Shown here: piece by piece, positions 42,798 through 50,404 of the stretch
Layout: every line of letters begins with the position of its first letter
Position numbering within the stretch: position 1 is the stretch's first letter
Origin: Streptomyces cyanogenus
GTDB lineage: Bacteria; Actinomycetota; Actinomycetes; Streptomycetales; Streptomycetaceae
Direction of reading: 5' to 3'
DNA: 64,000 bases
Assembly (NCBI RefSeq): GCF_017526105.1
Contig: NZ_CP071839.1
Coordinates: 1,918,501-1,982,500, forward strand
Program-made: the position numbers and the translations under genes
Notes under the pieces: generated by a model
Database searches by the model: none
Told to the model about the DNA's origin: nothing
The model's input: only the letters and a program-made list of their open reading frames with translations

Positions 42798-44273
42798 TCA
42801 AGGCGCGGCGGGCAAGCTCACCGTGAACGTCGTGGCACCTGGCCGGCTCTCCAACCCAACGCGACCCCCGTGCGCCGCCACCACCGCCGCCACGATCGAC
42901 AGGCCGAGGCCCGCTCCGCCGCCGGGGGCGTCGGCCACGCGGCGGTGTTCGGCGCGGGTGAAGCGTTCGAAGACGGTCGGGCGGATGTCCTCGGGTACAC
43001 CGGGGCCGTCGTCGTGGACGGTGACGCGGGCCTCGCCGGTGACGCTGCCGGTGCCGGGGCCGGTGTCCAGGGTGATCGTGACCTCGGTGCCCGCAGGTGT
43101 GTGCACACGGGCGTTGGCCAGCAGGTTGGCCACCACCTGGTGGAGGCGGTGCGCGTCCCCCGGCACGGTCACCGGCTCCTCCGGCAGGTCCAGGGTCCAG
43201 CGGTGATCGGGGCCCGCGGCCCGGGCGTCCGCCACCGCGTCCAGGACCAGACGGGTCAGATCCACGGGCCGGCGCTCCAGCGGGCGGCCCGCGTCCAGGC
43301 GGGCGAGCAGGAGCAGGTCGTCGACCATCTCGCCCATGCGGGCGGACTCGGCCGTGATGCGGTGCAGGGCGCGGGTCACCTCCGGTGGCACCGGGCCCGG
43401 GTGCAGCAGGGCGAGTTCGGCGTGCCCGCGGACCGAGGCGACCGGGGTGCGCAGCTCGTGGCTGGCGTCGGCGGCGAAGCGGCGCAGCCGCTCCTCGCTG
43501 GCGTGGCGCTTGGTCAGCGCGTCCTCGACATGGCCCAGCATGCGGTTGAAGGCGGCCGCCACCTGGCCGACCTCGCCGTGCGGGTCGGTGTCCGGGGCCC
43601 GCGGCGGCAGCGCGACCTCGCCGCTGGCCAGCGGGAGCTCGCTGACCCGGGTGGCGGTGGCGGCGACCCGGCTGAGCGGCCGGAGCGACCAGCGGACCCA
43701 GCAGGCTCCGGCCACGCCGGTGACGACCAGGGCCAGCCCGAAGACGACGCCGGCCACCAGTTCCAGGCGGTGGACCGTGGCCTCCACCGGCTCCAGCGGG
43801 AGGCCGACGACCAGCACGTCCCCGTCCCGGCCCGGGGAGGCGACGACCCGGTAGTCGTGCAGGGCGGACAGGTCGACGGTGCGGGGCCGGCCGTCGGCCG
43901 GTACCCGGGCCAGCCGGCTCGCGTCCCGCGCGGTCAGGTCCACGTTCAGGTCGGCCGCGGGGTCGCCGGAGCGGATCAGCCCCTTGTGGGTGACCGTCCC
44001 GTCGAGCAGGCGGGCGCCGAAGGTGCCGGTGGCCGTGCGGCGGGTGTCGGCGTGTTCGTCCCCGTCGTGGTCGTCGGGCAGCCGGCCTTCGTGCTCCAGG
44101 CTCTCCGGGAACCGGGTGCCGACCTGGGCGAGCTGTTCGTCCAGGCGCCGGGTGAGGAAGCCGTTCAGCTCCACGACCGCGGCCAGGCCGACGGCCGCGC
44201 AGCTCACCGCCAGCAGCGTCACCAGCCCGACGGTGAGCCGGGTGCGCAGGGTGCGGGGGCGCGGCGGCCTCAC
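42798..44273 (-). CDS. Sensor histidine kinase
   Basis: 491 residues: TM1 (about 10-32), an external sensor loop of about 130 residues with an acidic His/Asp patch (DDHDGDEHAD), TM2 (about 163-185), HAMP (about 186-245), and the H-box FAADASHELRTPVASVRGH with His near 267. The ATP-binding part has N (HQVVANLLANARVHT), G1 (DDGPGVP) and G2 (GAGLGLSIVAAVV). GTG start overlaps the response regulator stop (GTGA). It probably controls the divergent reductase locus; the signal is unknown, and metal ions are possible given the acidic patch. Confidence 0.9.
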   Translation of the reverse strand: MRPPRPRTLRTRLTVGLVTLLAVSCAAVGLAAVVELNGFLTRRLDEQLAQVGTRFPESLEHEGRLPDDHDGDEHADTRRTATGTFGARLLDGTVTHKGLIRSGDPAADLNVDLTARDASRLARVPADGRPRTVDLSALHDYRVVASPGRDGDVLVVGLPLEPVEATVHRLELVAGVVFGLALVVTGVAGACWVRWSLRPLSRVAATATRVSELPLASGEVALPPRAPDTDPHGEVGQVAAAFNRMLGHVEDALTKRHASEERLRRFAADASHELRTPVASVRGHAELALLHPGPVPPEVTRALHRITAESARMGEMVDDLLLLARLDAGRPLERRPVDLTRLVLDAVADARAAGPDHRWTLDLPEEPVTVPGDAHRLHQVVANLLANARVHTPAGTEVTITLDTGPGTGSVTGEARVTVHDDGPGVPEDIRPTVFERFTRAEHRRVADAPGGGAGLGLSIVAAVVAAHGGRVGLESRPGATTFTVSLPAAP

Positions 44274-45010
44274 CGGGGCACCGGCTTCAGGACGTAGCCG
44301 GCGCCGCGCACGGTGTGGATCATGGGGTCGCGGCCCGCGTCGACCTTCTTGCGCAGGTAGGAGATGTACAGCTCGACCACGTGCGCCCGGCCGCCGAAGT
44401 CGTAGGACCAGACCCGGTCGAGGATCTGCGCCTTGCTGAGCACGCGGCGCGGGTTGCGCATGAGCAAGCGGAGCAGTTCGAACTCGGTCGGCGAGAGCTC
44501 GACCAGCTCGCCGGCCCGGGTCACCTCGCGGGCGTCCTCGTCCATCATCAGGTCGCCGACGATCAGCCGCGGGCCCTCCTCCTGCACGCGGGCCATCCCG
44601 GCCCGGCGCAGCAGGCCGCGCAGCCGGGCGACGACCTCCTCCAGGCTGAAGGGTTTGGTGACGTAGTCGTCGCCGCCCGCGGTGATCCCGGCGATCCGGT
44701 CCTCGACCGCGTCCCGGGCGGTGAGGAAGAGCACGCACACGCCGGGCCGCACGGCGTGCAGGCGGCGCAGCACCGCGAAGCCGTCGGTGTCGGGGAGCAT
44801 CACGTCCAGCACGACGGCGTCGGGCAGCAGCTCGCGCGCGGCGGCGAGGGCGGCGGCGCCGTCACCGGCGGCGCGCACCTCCCAGCCCTCGTAGCGCAGG
44901 GCGCCGGTGAGCACCTCGGCGAGGTCGGGGTCGTCGTCGACGACGAGGACGCGCAGCGGGGTGCCGTCGGGGCGGGTGAGGGCCGGCCGGCCGGAGCGGG
45001 TGGTGTTCAT
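44270..45010 (-). CDS. OmpR/PhoB-family response regulator
   Basis: 246 residues. Receiver domain (about 19-135) with DDD in VLVVDDDPDL, the phosphorylated Asp69 in VVLDVMLPD, T in FLTARD and K in YVTKPFSL. The winged-helix DNA-binding domain (about 150-243) has LSPTEFELLRLLMRNPRRVL and VVELYISYLRKKVD, ending HTVRGAGYVLKPV. GGGAGA lies upstream of the ATG. Direct repeats of the type bound by this family lie in the promoter region it shares with the reductase genes. Confidence 0.92.
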   Translation of the reverse strand: MNTTRSGRPALTRPDGTPLRVLVVDDDPDLAEVLTGALRYEGWEVRAAGDGAAALAAARELLPDAVVLDVMLPDTDGFAVLRRLHAVRPGVCVLFLTARDAVEDRIAGITAGGDDYVTKPFSLEEVVARLRGLLRRAGMARVQEEGPRLIVGDLMMDEDAREVTRAGELVELSPTEFELLRLLMRNPRRVLSKAQILDRVWSYDFGGRAHVVELYISYLRKKVDAGRDPMIHTVRGAGYVLKPVPR

Positions 45011-45070
45011 CGCGTCTCCCAGCATCGCTGCTCCGGGGCGCGCGCGGCGGCCCGCCTGCCTGTGAGTTTC

Positions 45071-45115
45071 CTCTGAGTCCGGCCGGGACGGCGGCCGCTC
45101 AGAGCCGCCTCAGAG
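45071..45115. promoter_or_regulatory. Candidate response-regulator binding repeats
   Basis: CTCAGAG occurs at 45098-45104 and 45109-45115, 11 bp apart as usual for OmpR-family dimers. An inverted copy CTCTGAG lies at 45071-45077. All fall in the 156-bp divergent region between the response regulator and the first reductase gene. Confidence 0.5.
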
Positions 45116-45166
45116 GTTCGCCGCGCACGGTTGCGGGGCCGACGGACGAAGGGACGGCGAACACTG

Positions 45167-46525
45167 ATGAGCCCCGTGGATGCGCGACGGGCGGCTCCCG
45201 CTCCGCCGCTGCCCGTGACCGGCCGGCGCTCCCTCGCGGGAGTCGTACCGGCCCTGCTGTGGGCGGGGGCGGCGGCCGTCCTCGCGCTGTGGTGGGCGGA
45301 CACCGGGTCGGTGGTGGGGGCGGCCGGCCGGCTGACCGGGGCCGGGCGGATCGCCGGGCTGCTGTGCGGGTACGCCTGCGCGGTGCTGGTCGGTCTGATG
45401 GCCCGGGTGCCGGTGCTGGAGACACGGGTCGGCTCGGACCGGGTGGCACGCTGGCACGCGCAGGCCGGCCGGTACACGCTCTGCCTGCTGCTCGCGCACA
45501 TCGTGCTGGTCCTGGCCGGGTACGCCGCCCAGGACCGGGCCTCCCTGTGGCACGAGGCGGTCACCGTCGTCCTCGACTATCCGGAGATGCTCAAGGCCAC
45601 CACCGGCACGGTGATCCTCTTCGCGGTCGGCGTCACCTCGGCCCGGGCCATGCGCCGCCGCACCGGGCACGAGTTCTGGTACTACGTCCACCTGCTCACC
45701 TACGCGGCCGTGTTCCTGGCGTTCGGGCACCAGCTGGCGCTGGGCGACCAGTTCAACGGCAGCACGGTGGCGACCGCCGCCTGGTACGCGCTGTACCTGG
45801 GCGTGTCGGCCCTGGTGCTGTGGTTCCGGGTGCTCGCCCCGATCCGGCTCAACCTGCGCCACCGCCTGACCGTGGACTCGGTCCACCGGGAGGCACCGGG
45901 GGTGTACTCGGTGGTCGTCCGCGGGCGGCGGCTGGACGGGCCGGCGGCGCGGCCGGGGCAGTTCTTCCGCTGGCGGTTCCTCACCGAGGGCATGGCGTGG
46001 ACGTCGACGCCGTACTCCCTGTCGGCGCCGCCGCGCCCCGGCCTGCTGCGCATCACCGTCAAGGCGCTCGGCGACCACAGCGCGGCCGTGTCCCTGCTGC
46101 GCCCCGGCACCCGGGTGTGGGCGGAGGGCCCGTACGGCGCCCTGACCGCCGACCGGGCCACCGGCCGGCGCACCCTGCTGATCGCGGCCGGTGTCGGCAT
46201 CACCCCGCTGCGGGCGCTGTTCGAGACGCTGCCCGACGAGGTCACCCTGCTTTACCGGGCGCGCGGTGCCGAGGACCTGGCGCTGGGCGGCGAGCTGGAG
46301 GCGATCGCCCGCCGGCGCGGCGCACGGGTGCTGTACGCGCTCAACGGGCCCGGCGGTGAGCGCCCGCCCCTCAACGCCGAGGCGCTGCGCGCGACCTTCC
46401 CCGGCCTGGCCGGACACGACGTCTTCGTCTGCGGTCCGCACGGCTTCGCGCAGGACGTGTACCGGGCGCTGCGGGCGGCCGGGGTGCCGGACCGCCGTAT
46501 CCACCACGAGTCGTTCGAGCTGTGA
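45167..46525 (+). CDS. Ferric-reductase-like transmembrane protein with FAD/NAD(P)-binding domain, copy A
   Basis: 452 residues. The N-terminal half is a heme-binding ferric-reductase membrane domain with six TM helices: WHAQAGRYTLCLLLAHIVLV and YYVHLLTYAAVFLAFGHQ carry heme-ligand histidines. The C-terminal half is a ferredoxin-reductase-like module: FAD-binding TPYSLSAPP, the NAD(P) loop AAGVGITPLRALFE and VFVCGPHGFA. It can pass electrons from cytoplasmic NAD(P)H through FAD and heme to the outside. The next gene encodes an FMN carrier, its likely acceptor. Paralogue of the protein at 47067-48449. Confidence 0.9.
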   Translation: MSPVDARRAAPAPPLPVTGRRSLAGVVPALLWAGAAAVLALWWADTGSVVGAAGRLTGAGRIAGLLCGYACAVLVGLMARVPVLETRVGSDRVARWHAQAGRYTLCLLLAHIVLVLAGYAAQDRASLWHEAVTVVLDYPEMLKATTGTVILFAVGVTSARAMRRRTGHEFWYYVHLLTYAAVFLAFGHQLALGDQFNGSTVATAAWYALYLGVSALVLWFRVLAPIRLNLRHRLTVDSVHREAPGVYSVVVRGRRLDGPAARPGQFFRWRFLTEGMAWTSTPYSLSAPPRPGLLRITVKALGDHSAAVSLLRPGTRVWAEGPYGALTADRATGRRTLLIAAGVGITPLRALFETLPDEVTLLYRARGAEDLALGGELEAIARRRGARVLYALNGPGGERPPLNAEALRATFPGLAGHDVFVCGPHGFAQDVYRALRAAGVPDRRIHHESFEL

Positions 46526-46554
46526 CGCACCAAGAGGCGTGGAGAGGCCTGGAC

Positions 46555-47007
46555 ATGCATGCGTTGAACAAGAGCCGCCCGCTGCGCCGGATCGTGCTGG
46601 CGAGTGCCGCGACGGTCTCCGGGACGGTGCTGCTGCTGGCGCTGAAGCCGCACACGGCTCCCCCGCTGGTGACGGCGGACACCAAGTCGCCTGCCGCGTC
46701 CAGCAGTTCGGCGCCGAACCGGGCCGCCGGGACCAGGACGGCCACCGGGGACAGCGTCCGGACCCGCTGGGGTCCCGTCCAGGTGCGGGTGACGGTGGAG
46801 GGCGGCGAGCTGACCGACGTCACGGCCGTCGCCTGCCCGCAGGACGATCCGCGCGACCAGGAGATCGACGGCTACGCCCTCCCCCGGCTGCGGCGGGAGG
46901 CGCCGGCGGCGCAGAGCGCGCGGATCGACTCCGTGTCCGGAGCGACGTACACCAGTGACGGATACCGCCAGTCGCTGCAGTCCGCGCTGGACTCGGCCGG
47001 CCTCTGA
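46555..47007 (+). CDS. FMN-binding domain protein, single domain, copy A
   Basis: 150 residues: an N-terminal membrane anchor or uncleaved signal (about 11-30), a Ser/Ala-rich linker (about 35-65) and one FMN_bind domain (about 68-148). The flavinylation motif SGATYTS (about 128-134) contains the Thr that ApbE modifies with FMN. It would act outside the membrane as an electron carrier. The chosen ATG has GGAGAGG 8 nt upstream; a GTG at 46522 overlapping the previous stop would add 11 residues. Confidence 0.88.
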   Translation: MHALNKSRPLRRIVLASAATVSGTVLLLALKPHTAPPLVTADTKSPAASSSSAPNRAAGTRTATGDSVRTRWGPVQVRVTVEGGELTDVTAVACPQDDPRDQEIDGYALPRLRREAPAAQSARIDSVSGATYTSDGYRQSLQSALDSAGL

Positions 47008-47066
47008 ACACCCGGCTCATACGGCACGTATGTGTGGGCCAAGGGTCAAGTCCCCACGGAGGAACC

Positions 47067-48449
47067 GTGACCACCACGCTCGCAGGCGGACGTGCCGCCC
47101 GCCGACAGACGATGCGCCGCATCCGTCCGCGCCGCTCCCCGGCCGTCCCGCTGCTGCTCGCCGTCTGGGCGGGCGCCGCGGCCGTGCTGTGGCTCTGGTG
47201 GCACAACACCCCCGCCGTAGCCGACACCACGGGCCGGATCCTCAACGCGGGCCGGATCACCGGTCTGCTGGCCGGCTATCTGATGGCGCTGGTCGTGCTC
47301 CAGATGGCGCGCGTCCCGGCGCTGGAGCGGCGGGTCGGCTCGGACCGGGTGGCCCGCTGGCACGCGATGAGCGGCCGGTACACGCTGTGCCTGATCGTCG
47401 CGCACGTCTTCCTCACCATGTGGGGATACGCGCTCCAGGCGGGCAAGTCGCTCGGCGACATCGTCCAGCAGACCGTCGACTCCATCAACCAGCTGCCGGA
47501 CATGGGCAAAGCCGCCATCGGCATGGGTCTGTTCGTGGTCATCGGGCTGACGTCGATCGGCCCGGTCCGCCGCCGGCTGCCGTACGACGCCTGGTACCAC
47601 GTCCACCTGCTGACCTACGCGGCGGTGTTCCTGACGTTCTGGCACCAGATCACCACCGGCAACGACTTCGCGGTGGAGCCCACCGCCAAGACCTTCTGGT
47701 ACGGCCTGTACGGCGCGGTCACCGCGCTGGTGCTCTGGTACCGGATCCTCACCCCGATCCGGCTGAACCTCCGCCACCGCATGCGCGTGGAGGCGGTCAT
47801 CGAGGAGACGCCGGGCATCGTGTCGGTGCTGATCGGCGGGCGGAGGCTGCACCGGATGGGTGCGGAGGCGGGCCAGTTCTTCCGCTGGCGGTTCCTCGCC
47901 CCCGGCATGCGGTTCAGCTCGCACCCGTACTCCCTGTCGGCCGCCCCGCGCCCCGACATGCTGCGGATCACGGTGAAGGCGATCGGCGACCACAGCGCCC
48001 GGCTGCGCGAGCTGACGCCCGGGACGAAGGTGTGGGCGGAGGGCCCGTACGGGGCGCTCACCGCGCAGCGCCGCAGCCGCGGCAAGGTGCTGCTGGTCGC
48101 GGGCGGGGTGGGGATCACGCCGATGCGGGCGCTGTTCGAGACGCTGCCCGGGGCCGCCGGGGACATCACGCTCCTGTACCGGGCCAACACCACCCAGGAC
48201 CTGGCGCTGTGGGACGAGCTCGCGGCGATCGCCGAGGAGCGGGGCGCCCGGCTGATGTACGCGGTGAACAGCCCGGAGGGCGAGCGGCCGGACATCTCCG
48301 CGGAGAACCTCCAGCGGAAGATCCCGGACATCGAGACGCACGACGTCTTCATGTGCGGCCCGCCCGGGTTCGCCCAGTCGGTGTACGAGGCCCTGCGGGA
48401 GGCGGGGGTGCCCGCCCGCCGTATCCACCACGAGTCGTTCGAGATGTGA
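47067..48449 (+). CDS. Ferric-reductase-like transmembrane protein with FAD/NAD(P)-binding domain, copy B
   Basis: 460 residues with the same layout as copy A: heme-type membrane domain (WHAMSGRYTLCLIVAHVFL, WYHVHLLTYAAVFLTFWHQ), FAD site HPYSLSAAP, NAD(P) loop AGGVGITPMRALFE and VFMCGPPGFAQ, ending IHHESFEM. Copy A ends IHHESFEL. It starts at GTG with GGAGGAA 3-8 nt upstream. The two copies with their FMN partners are a tandem duplication of a two-gene unit. Confidence 0.9.
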   Translation: MTTTLAGGRAARRQTMRRIRPRRSPAVPLLLAVWAGAAAVLWLWWHNTPAVADTTGRILNAGRITGLLAGYLMALVVLQMARVPALERRVGSDRVARWHAMSGRYTLCLIVAHVFLTMWGYALQAGKSLGDIVQQTVDSINQLPDMGKAAIGMGLFVVIGLTSIGPVRRRLPYDAWYHVHLLTYAAVFLTFWHQITTGNDFAVEPTAKTFWYGLYGAVTALVLWYRILTPIRLNLRHRMRVEAVIEETPGIVSVLIGGRRLHRMGAEAGQFFRWRFLAPGMRFSSHPYSLSAAPRPDMLRITVKAIGDHSARLRELTPGTKVWAEGPYGALTAQRRSRGKVLLVAGGVGITPMRALFETLPGAAGDITLLYRANTTQDLALWDELAAIAEERGARLMYAVNSPEGERPDISAENLQRKIPDIETHDVFMCGPPGFAQSVYEALREAGVPARRIHHESFEM

Positions 48450-48465
48450 GCGGAGCTGCGAAGCG

Positions 48466-49245
48466 ATGAGGAAGAGCCACCCCGTGCGGCGGGTCGTGCT
48501 GGCCACCGCCGCGACCGTGTCCGGTGTCGTGCTGCTGCTGTCGCTGAAGCCGGCGTCGGATCCGGCCGCCGCGTCGGCGGCGGGCGCGGCCCCGCAGCAG
48601 ACGGCGGCCGGGCAGGAGTCGCCGCAGGGCGGGACGCAGGGCGCCCCGGCCGGCTCCGGCACGGTGACCGGTGACGCGGCGCAGACCCAGTACGGGGCCG
48701 TGCAGGTACGGCTGACCGTCAGCGGCGGGAAGATCACGAAGGCGGAGGCGGTCCAGGCGCCCAAGGGCGGCCTGAGCGACCAGAAGACCCAGCTCGCCGT
48801 CCCCAAGCTCAACCAGGAGGCCGTCGCGGCGGGCACCGCGGACATCGACGCCGTCTCCGGGGCCACGTACACCAGCGAGGGCTACCAGAAGTCGCTCCAG
48901 TCCGCGCTGGACAAGATGAAGTCGGCGTCGCCGGGTGCGGCCGGTTCGGCCGGTTCGGCCGGTTCGGCCGAGGCCCGGACGGTCACCGGGAAGGCCGTGC
49001 AGACCCAGTACGGGCCGGTGCAGGTCCGGATCACGGTCAACGGCGGGAAGATCACGAAGGCGGAGGCGGTCCAGGCGCCCAAGGGCGGCCTGAGCGACCA
49101 GAAGACCCAGCTCGCCGTCCCCAAGCTCAACCAGGAGGCCGTCGCGGCGGGCACCGCGGACATCGACGCCGTCTCCGGGGCCACGTACACCAGCGAGGGC
49201 TATCAGAAGTCGCTCCAGTCCGCGCTGGACCAGGCCGGTGGCTGA
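48466..49245 (+). CDS. FMN-binding protein with two near-identical FMN_bind domains, copy B
   Basis: 259 residues: N-terminal anchor (about 9-26), a Gln/Gly/Ala linker, and two FMN_bind domains with flavinylation motifs SGATYTS at about 131-137 and 237-243. The domains are joined by a short linker of repeated GSA units. The second domain is a recent DNA-level copy of the first. It should carry two covalently bound FMN per chain. Its end overlaps the apbE start by 8 nt. Confidence 0.9.
   Translation: MRKSHPVRRVVLATAATVSGVVLLLSLKPASDPAAASAAGAAPQQTAAGQESPQGGTQGAPAGSGTVTGDAAQTQYGAVQVRLTVSGGKITKAEAVQAPKGGLSDQKTQLAVPKLNQEAVAAGTADIDAVSGATYTSEGYQKSLQSALDKMKSASPGAAGSAGSAGSAEARTVTGKAVQTQYGPVQVRITVNGGKITKAEAVQAPKGGLSDQKTQLAVPKLNQEAVAAGTADIDAVSGATYTSEGYQKSLQSALDQAGG
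48723..49230 (+). repeat. 190-bp direct repeat (FMN domain duplication)
   Basis: Copy 1 at 48723-48912 and copy 2 at 49041-49230 differ at one base (C to T at 49202), a period of 318 bp or 106 codons. A small tandem run of GGTTCGGCC units (about 48943-48969) lies in the linker between them. Confidence 0.9.
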
Positions 49246-50041
49246 CACGGTGGCCGAGGAGGCCGAGGCGCCCGCCGCGGTGCGTCACGCGGAGGAGGTC
49301 ATGGGGACCGTCTTCTCCTTCGACGTCCGCGGCGGGGAACCGGACGCGGTGCGGGCGGCGCTCGCCGAGGCCGTCGCCGGGCTGCACCGGGCGGACGCGC
49401 TGTTCAGCACGTACCGCGAGGACAGCGAGGTGTCGCGGCTGGCCCGGGGTGAGCTGACCGTCTCGCGGTGCGCCCCCGAGGTGGCCGAGGTGCTGGAGCT
49501 GGCGGCCGAGGCGGAGCGGGTCAGTGAGGGCTGGTTCAGCCCGCGCTACCAGGGCCCGCTGGACCCCACCGGCATCGTCAAGGGCTGGGCGGCCGAGCGG
49601 GCGGCCCGGGTGCTGGCGGCGGTGGCCGGGGTGAGCGGGGTGAGCGTCAACGGGGGCGGGGACGTGCAGCTGCTGGGCGCGCCGGATCCGCAGCGGGCCT
49701 GGCGGGTCGGGGTGGCCGATCCGCTGCGGCCCGGCGGGCTGGCGGCGGTGATCTCGGCGGCGGGCACGGCCGAACTGGCGGTGGCCACCTCGGGCACGGC
49801 GGAGCGGGGAGCGCACATCGTGGATCCGCGCACCGGTCGTTCCGCGGTGACGGACCTGTTGGCGGTGACGGTCGTGGGACCCCGGCTGACCTGGGCGGAC
49901 TGCTGGGCCACGGCCGCGTTCGCCATGGGCTCCCGGGCGGGCCTGGCGTGGCTGGAGTCCCTGCCGGACGTGGAGGCCCTGCTGATCACCGCGGGCGACG
50001 AGGTGCGGTGCACCGGGGGGCTGGCGACGCGCCTGGGCTGA
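49238..50041 (+). CDS. apbE: FAD:protein FMN transferase (ApbE)
   Basis: 267 residues of the ApbE family: MGTVFSFDVRGG at the start, the FAD-binding DPTGIVKGWAAERAA, SVNGGGDVQL, and the metal/FAD site ATSGTAERGAHIVDPRTG. The lipoprotein signal of many ApbE proteins is absent, so the flavin may be attached before or during export. It transfers FMN from FAD to Thr of SGATYTS in the two upstream FMN-binding proteins. The GTG start lies within the preceding gene. Confidence 0.92.
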   Translation: MADTVAEEAEAPAAVRHAEEVMGTVFSFDVRGGEPDAVRAALAEAVAGLHRADALFSTYREDSEVSRLARGELTVSRCAPEVAEVLELAAEAERVSEGWFSPRYQGPLDPTGIVKGWAAERAARVLAAVAGVSGVSVNGGGDVQLLGAPDPQRAWRVGVADPLRPGGLAAVISAAGTAELAVATSGTAERGAHIVDPRTGRSAVTDLLAVTVVGPRLTWADCWATAAFAMGSRAGLAWLESLPDVEALLITAGDEVRCTGGLATRLG

Positions 50042-50065
50042 GGCACCCGGGCGGCGGCCCTCACC

Positions 50066-50106
50066 TTTTTCGCCGGCAACGCCATCTTTTCGTCCGGAAC
50101 GCCATC
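50066..50106 (+). repeat. Imperfect 20-bp direct repeat
   Basis: TTTTTCGCCGGCAACGCCATC followed directly by the similar TTTTCGTCCGGAACGCCATC, between apbE and the His-rich gene. No function is evident. Confidence 0.4.
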
Positions 50107-50160
50107 CGCCGCACGCCTTGGGACGTATCCCATGTGAGGCAAGTTCCGGGAGGAAACGAC

Positions 50161-50331
50161 ATGGCCATCTTCAGCCGCCTGCTGCCCGCGATGCGGGACC
50201 GTGACGACGACACCTCACGGCACGACAGCTCGGGACACGGGCACCGTCACGGCGACCACGACCACGGTCACGGTCACGGCCACGGTCACGGCCATGACCA
50301 CAGTGGCCACCGTGGCCACGACAAGTACTGA
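50161..50331 (+). CDS. Histidine-rich small protein (56 aa)
   Basis: Starts at an ATG with a strong GGGAGGAAAC site. After a short helical head (MAIFSRLLPAMRDRDDD) the chain is a His/Gly/Asp run (HGHRHGDHDHGHGHGHGHGH) with about 17 His in 30 residues. This composition binds Ni, Zn or Cu. No signal peptide is recognisable, so it is a cytoplasmic metal store, a metallochaperone, or a peptide cargo of the ABC exporter encoded 73 nt downstream. Confidence 0.75.
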   Translation: MAIFSRLLPAMRDRDDDTSRHDSSGHGHRHGDHDHGHGHGHGHGHDHSGHRGHDKY

Positions 50332-50404
50332 TCGCACACGACGCTGAGCGGACCGGAGGCCGGAGGACCCGGTCCGCTTCGCCGATCCCCGAGGAACGCA
50401 CGCC

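Noticed and set aside
47018..47032. CATACG-GCA-CGTATG inverted repeat between copy A FMN protein and copy B reductase
   Set aside because: Short, with no promoter nearby; could be chance or a weak RNA hairpin.
50220..50315. CRISPR-like or satellite repeat
   Set aside because: The repeated CACGGTCACGGC pattern is simply the codon repeat of the His-Gly run in the small protein.
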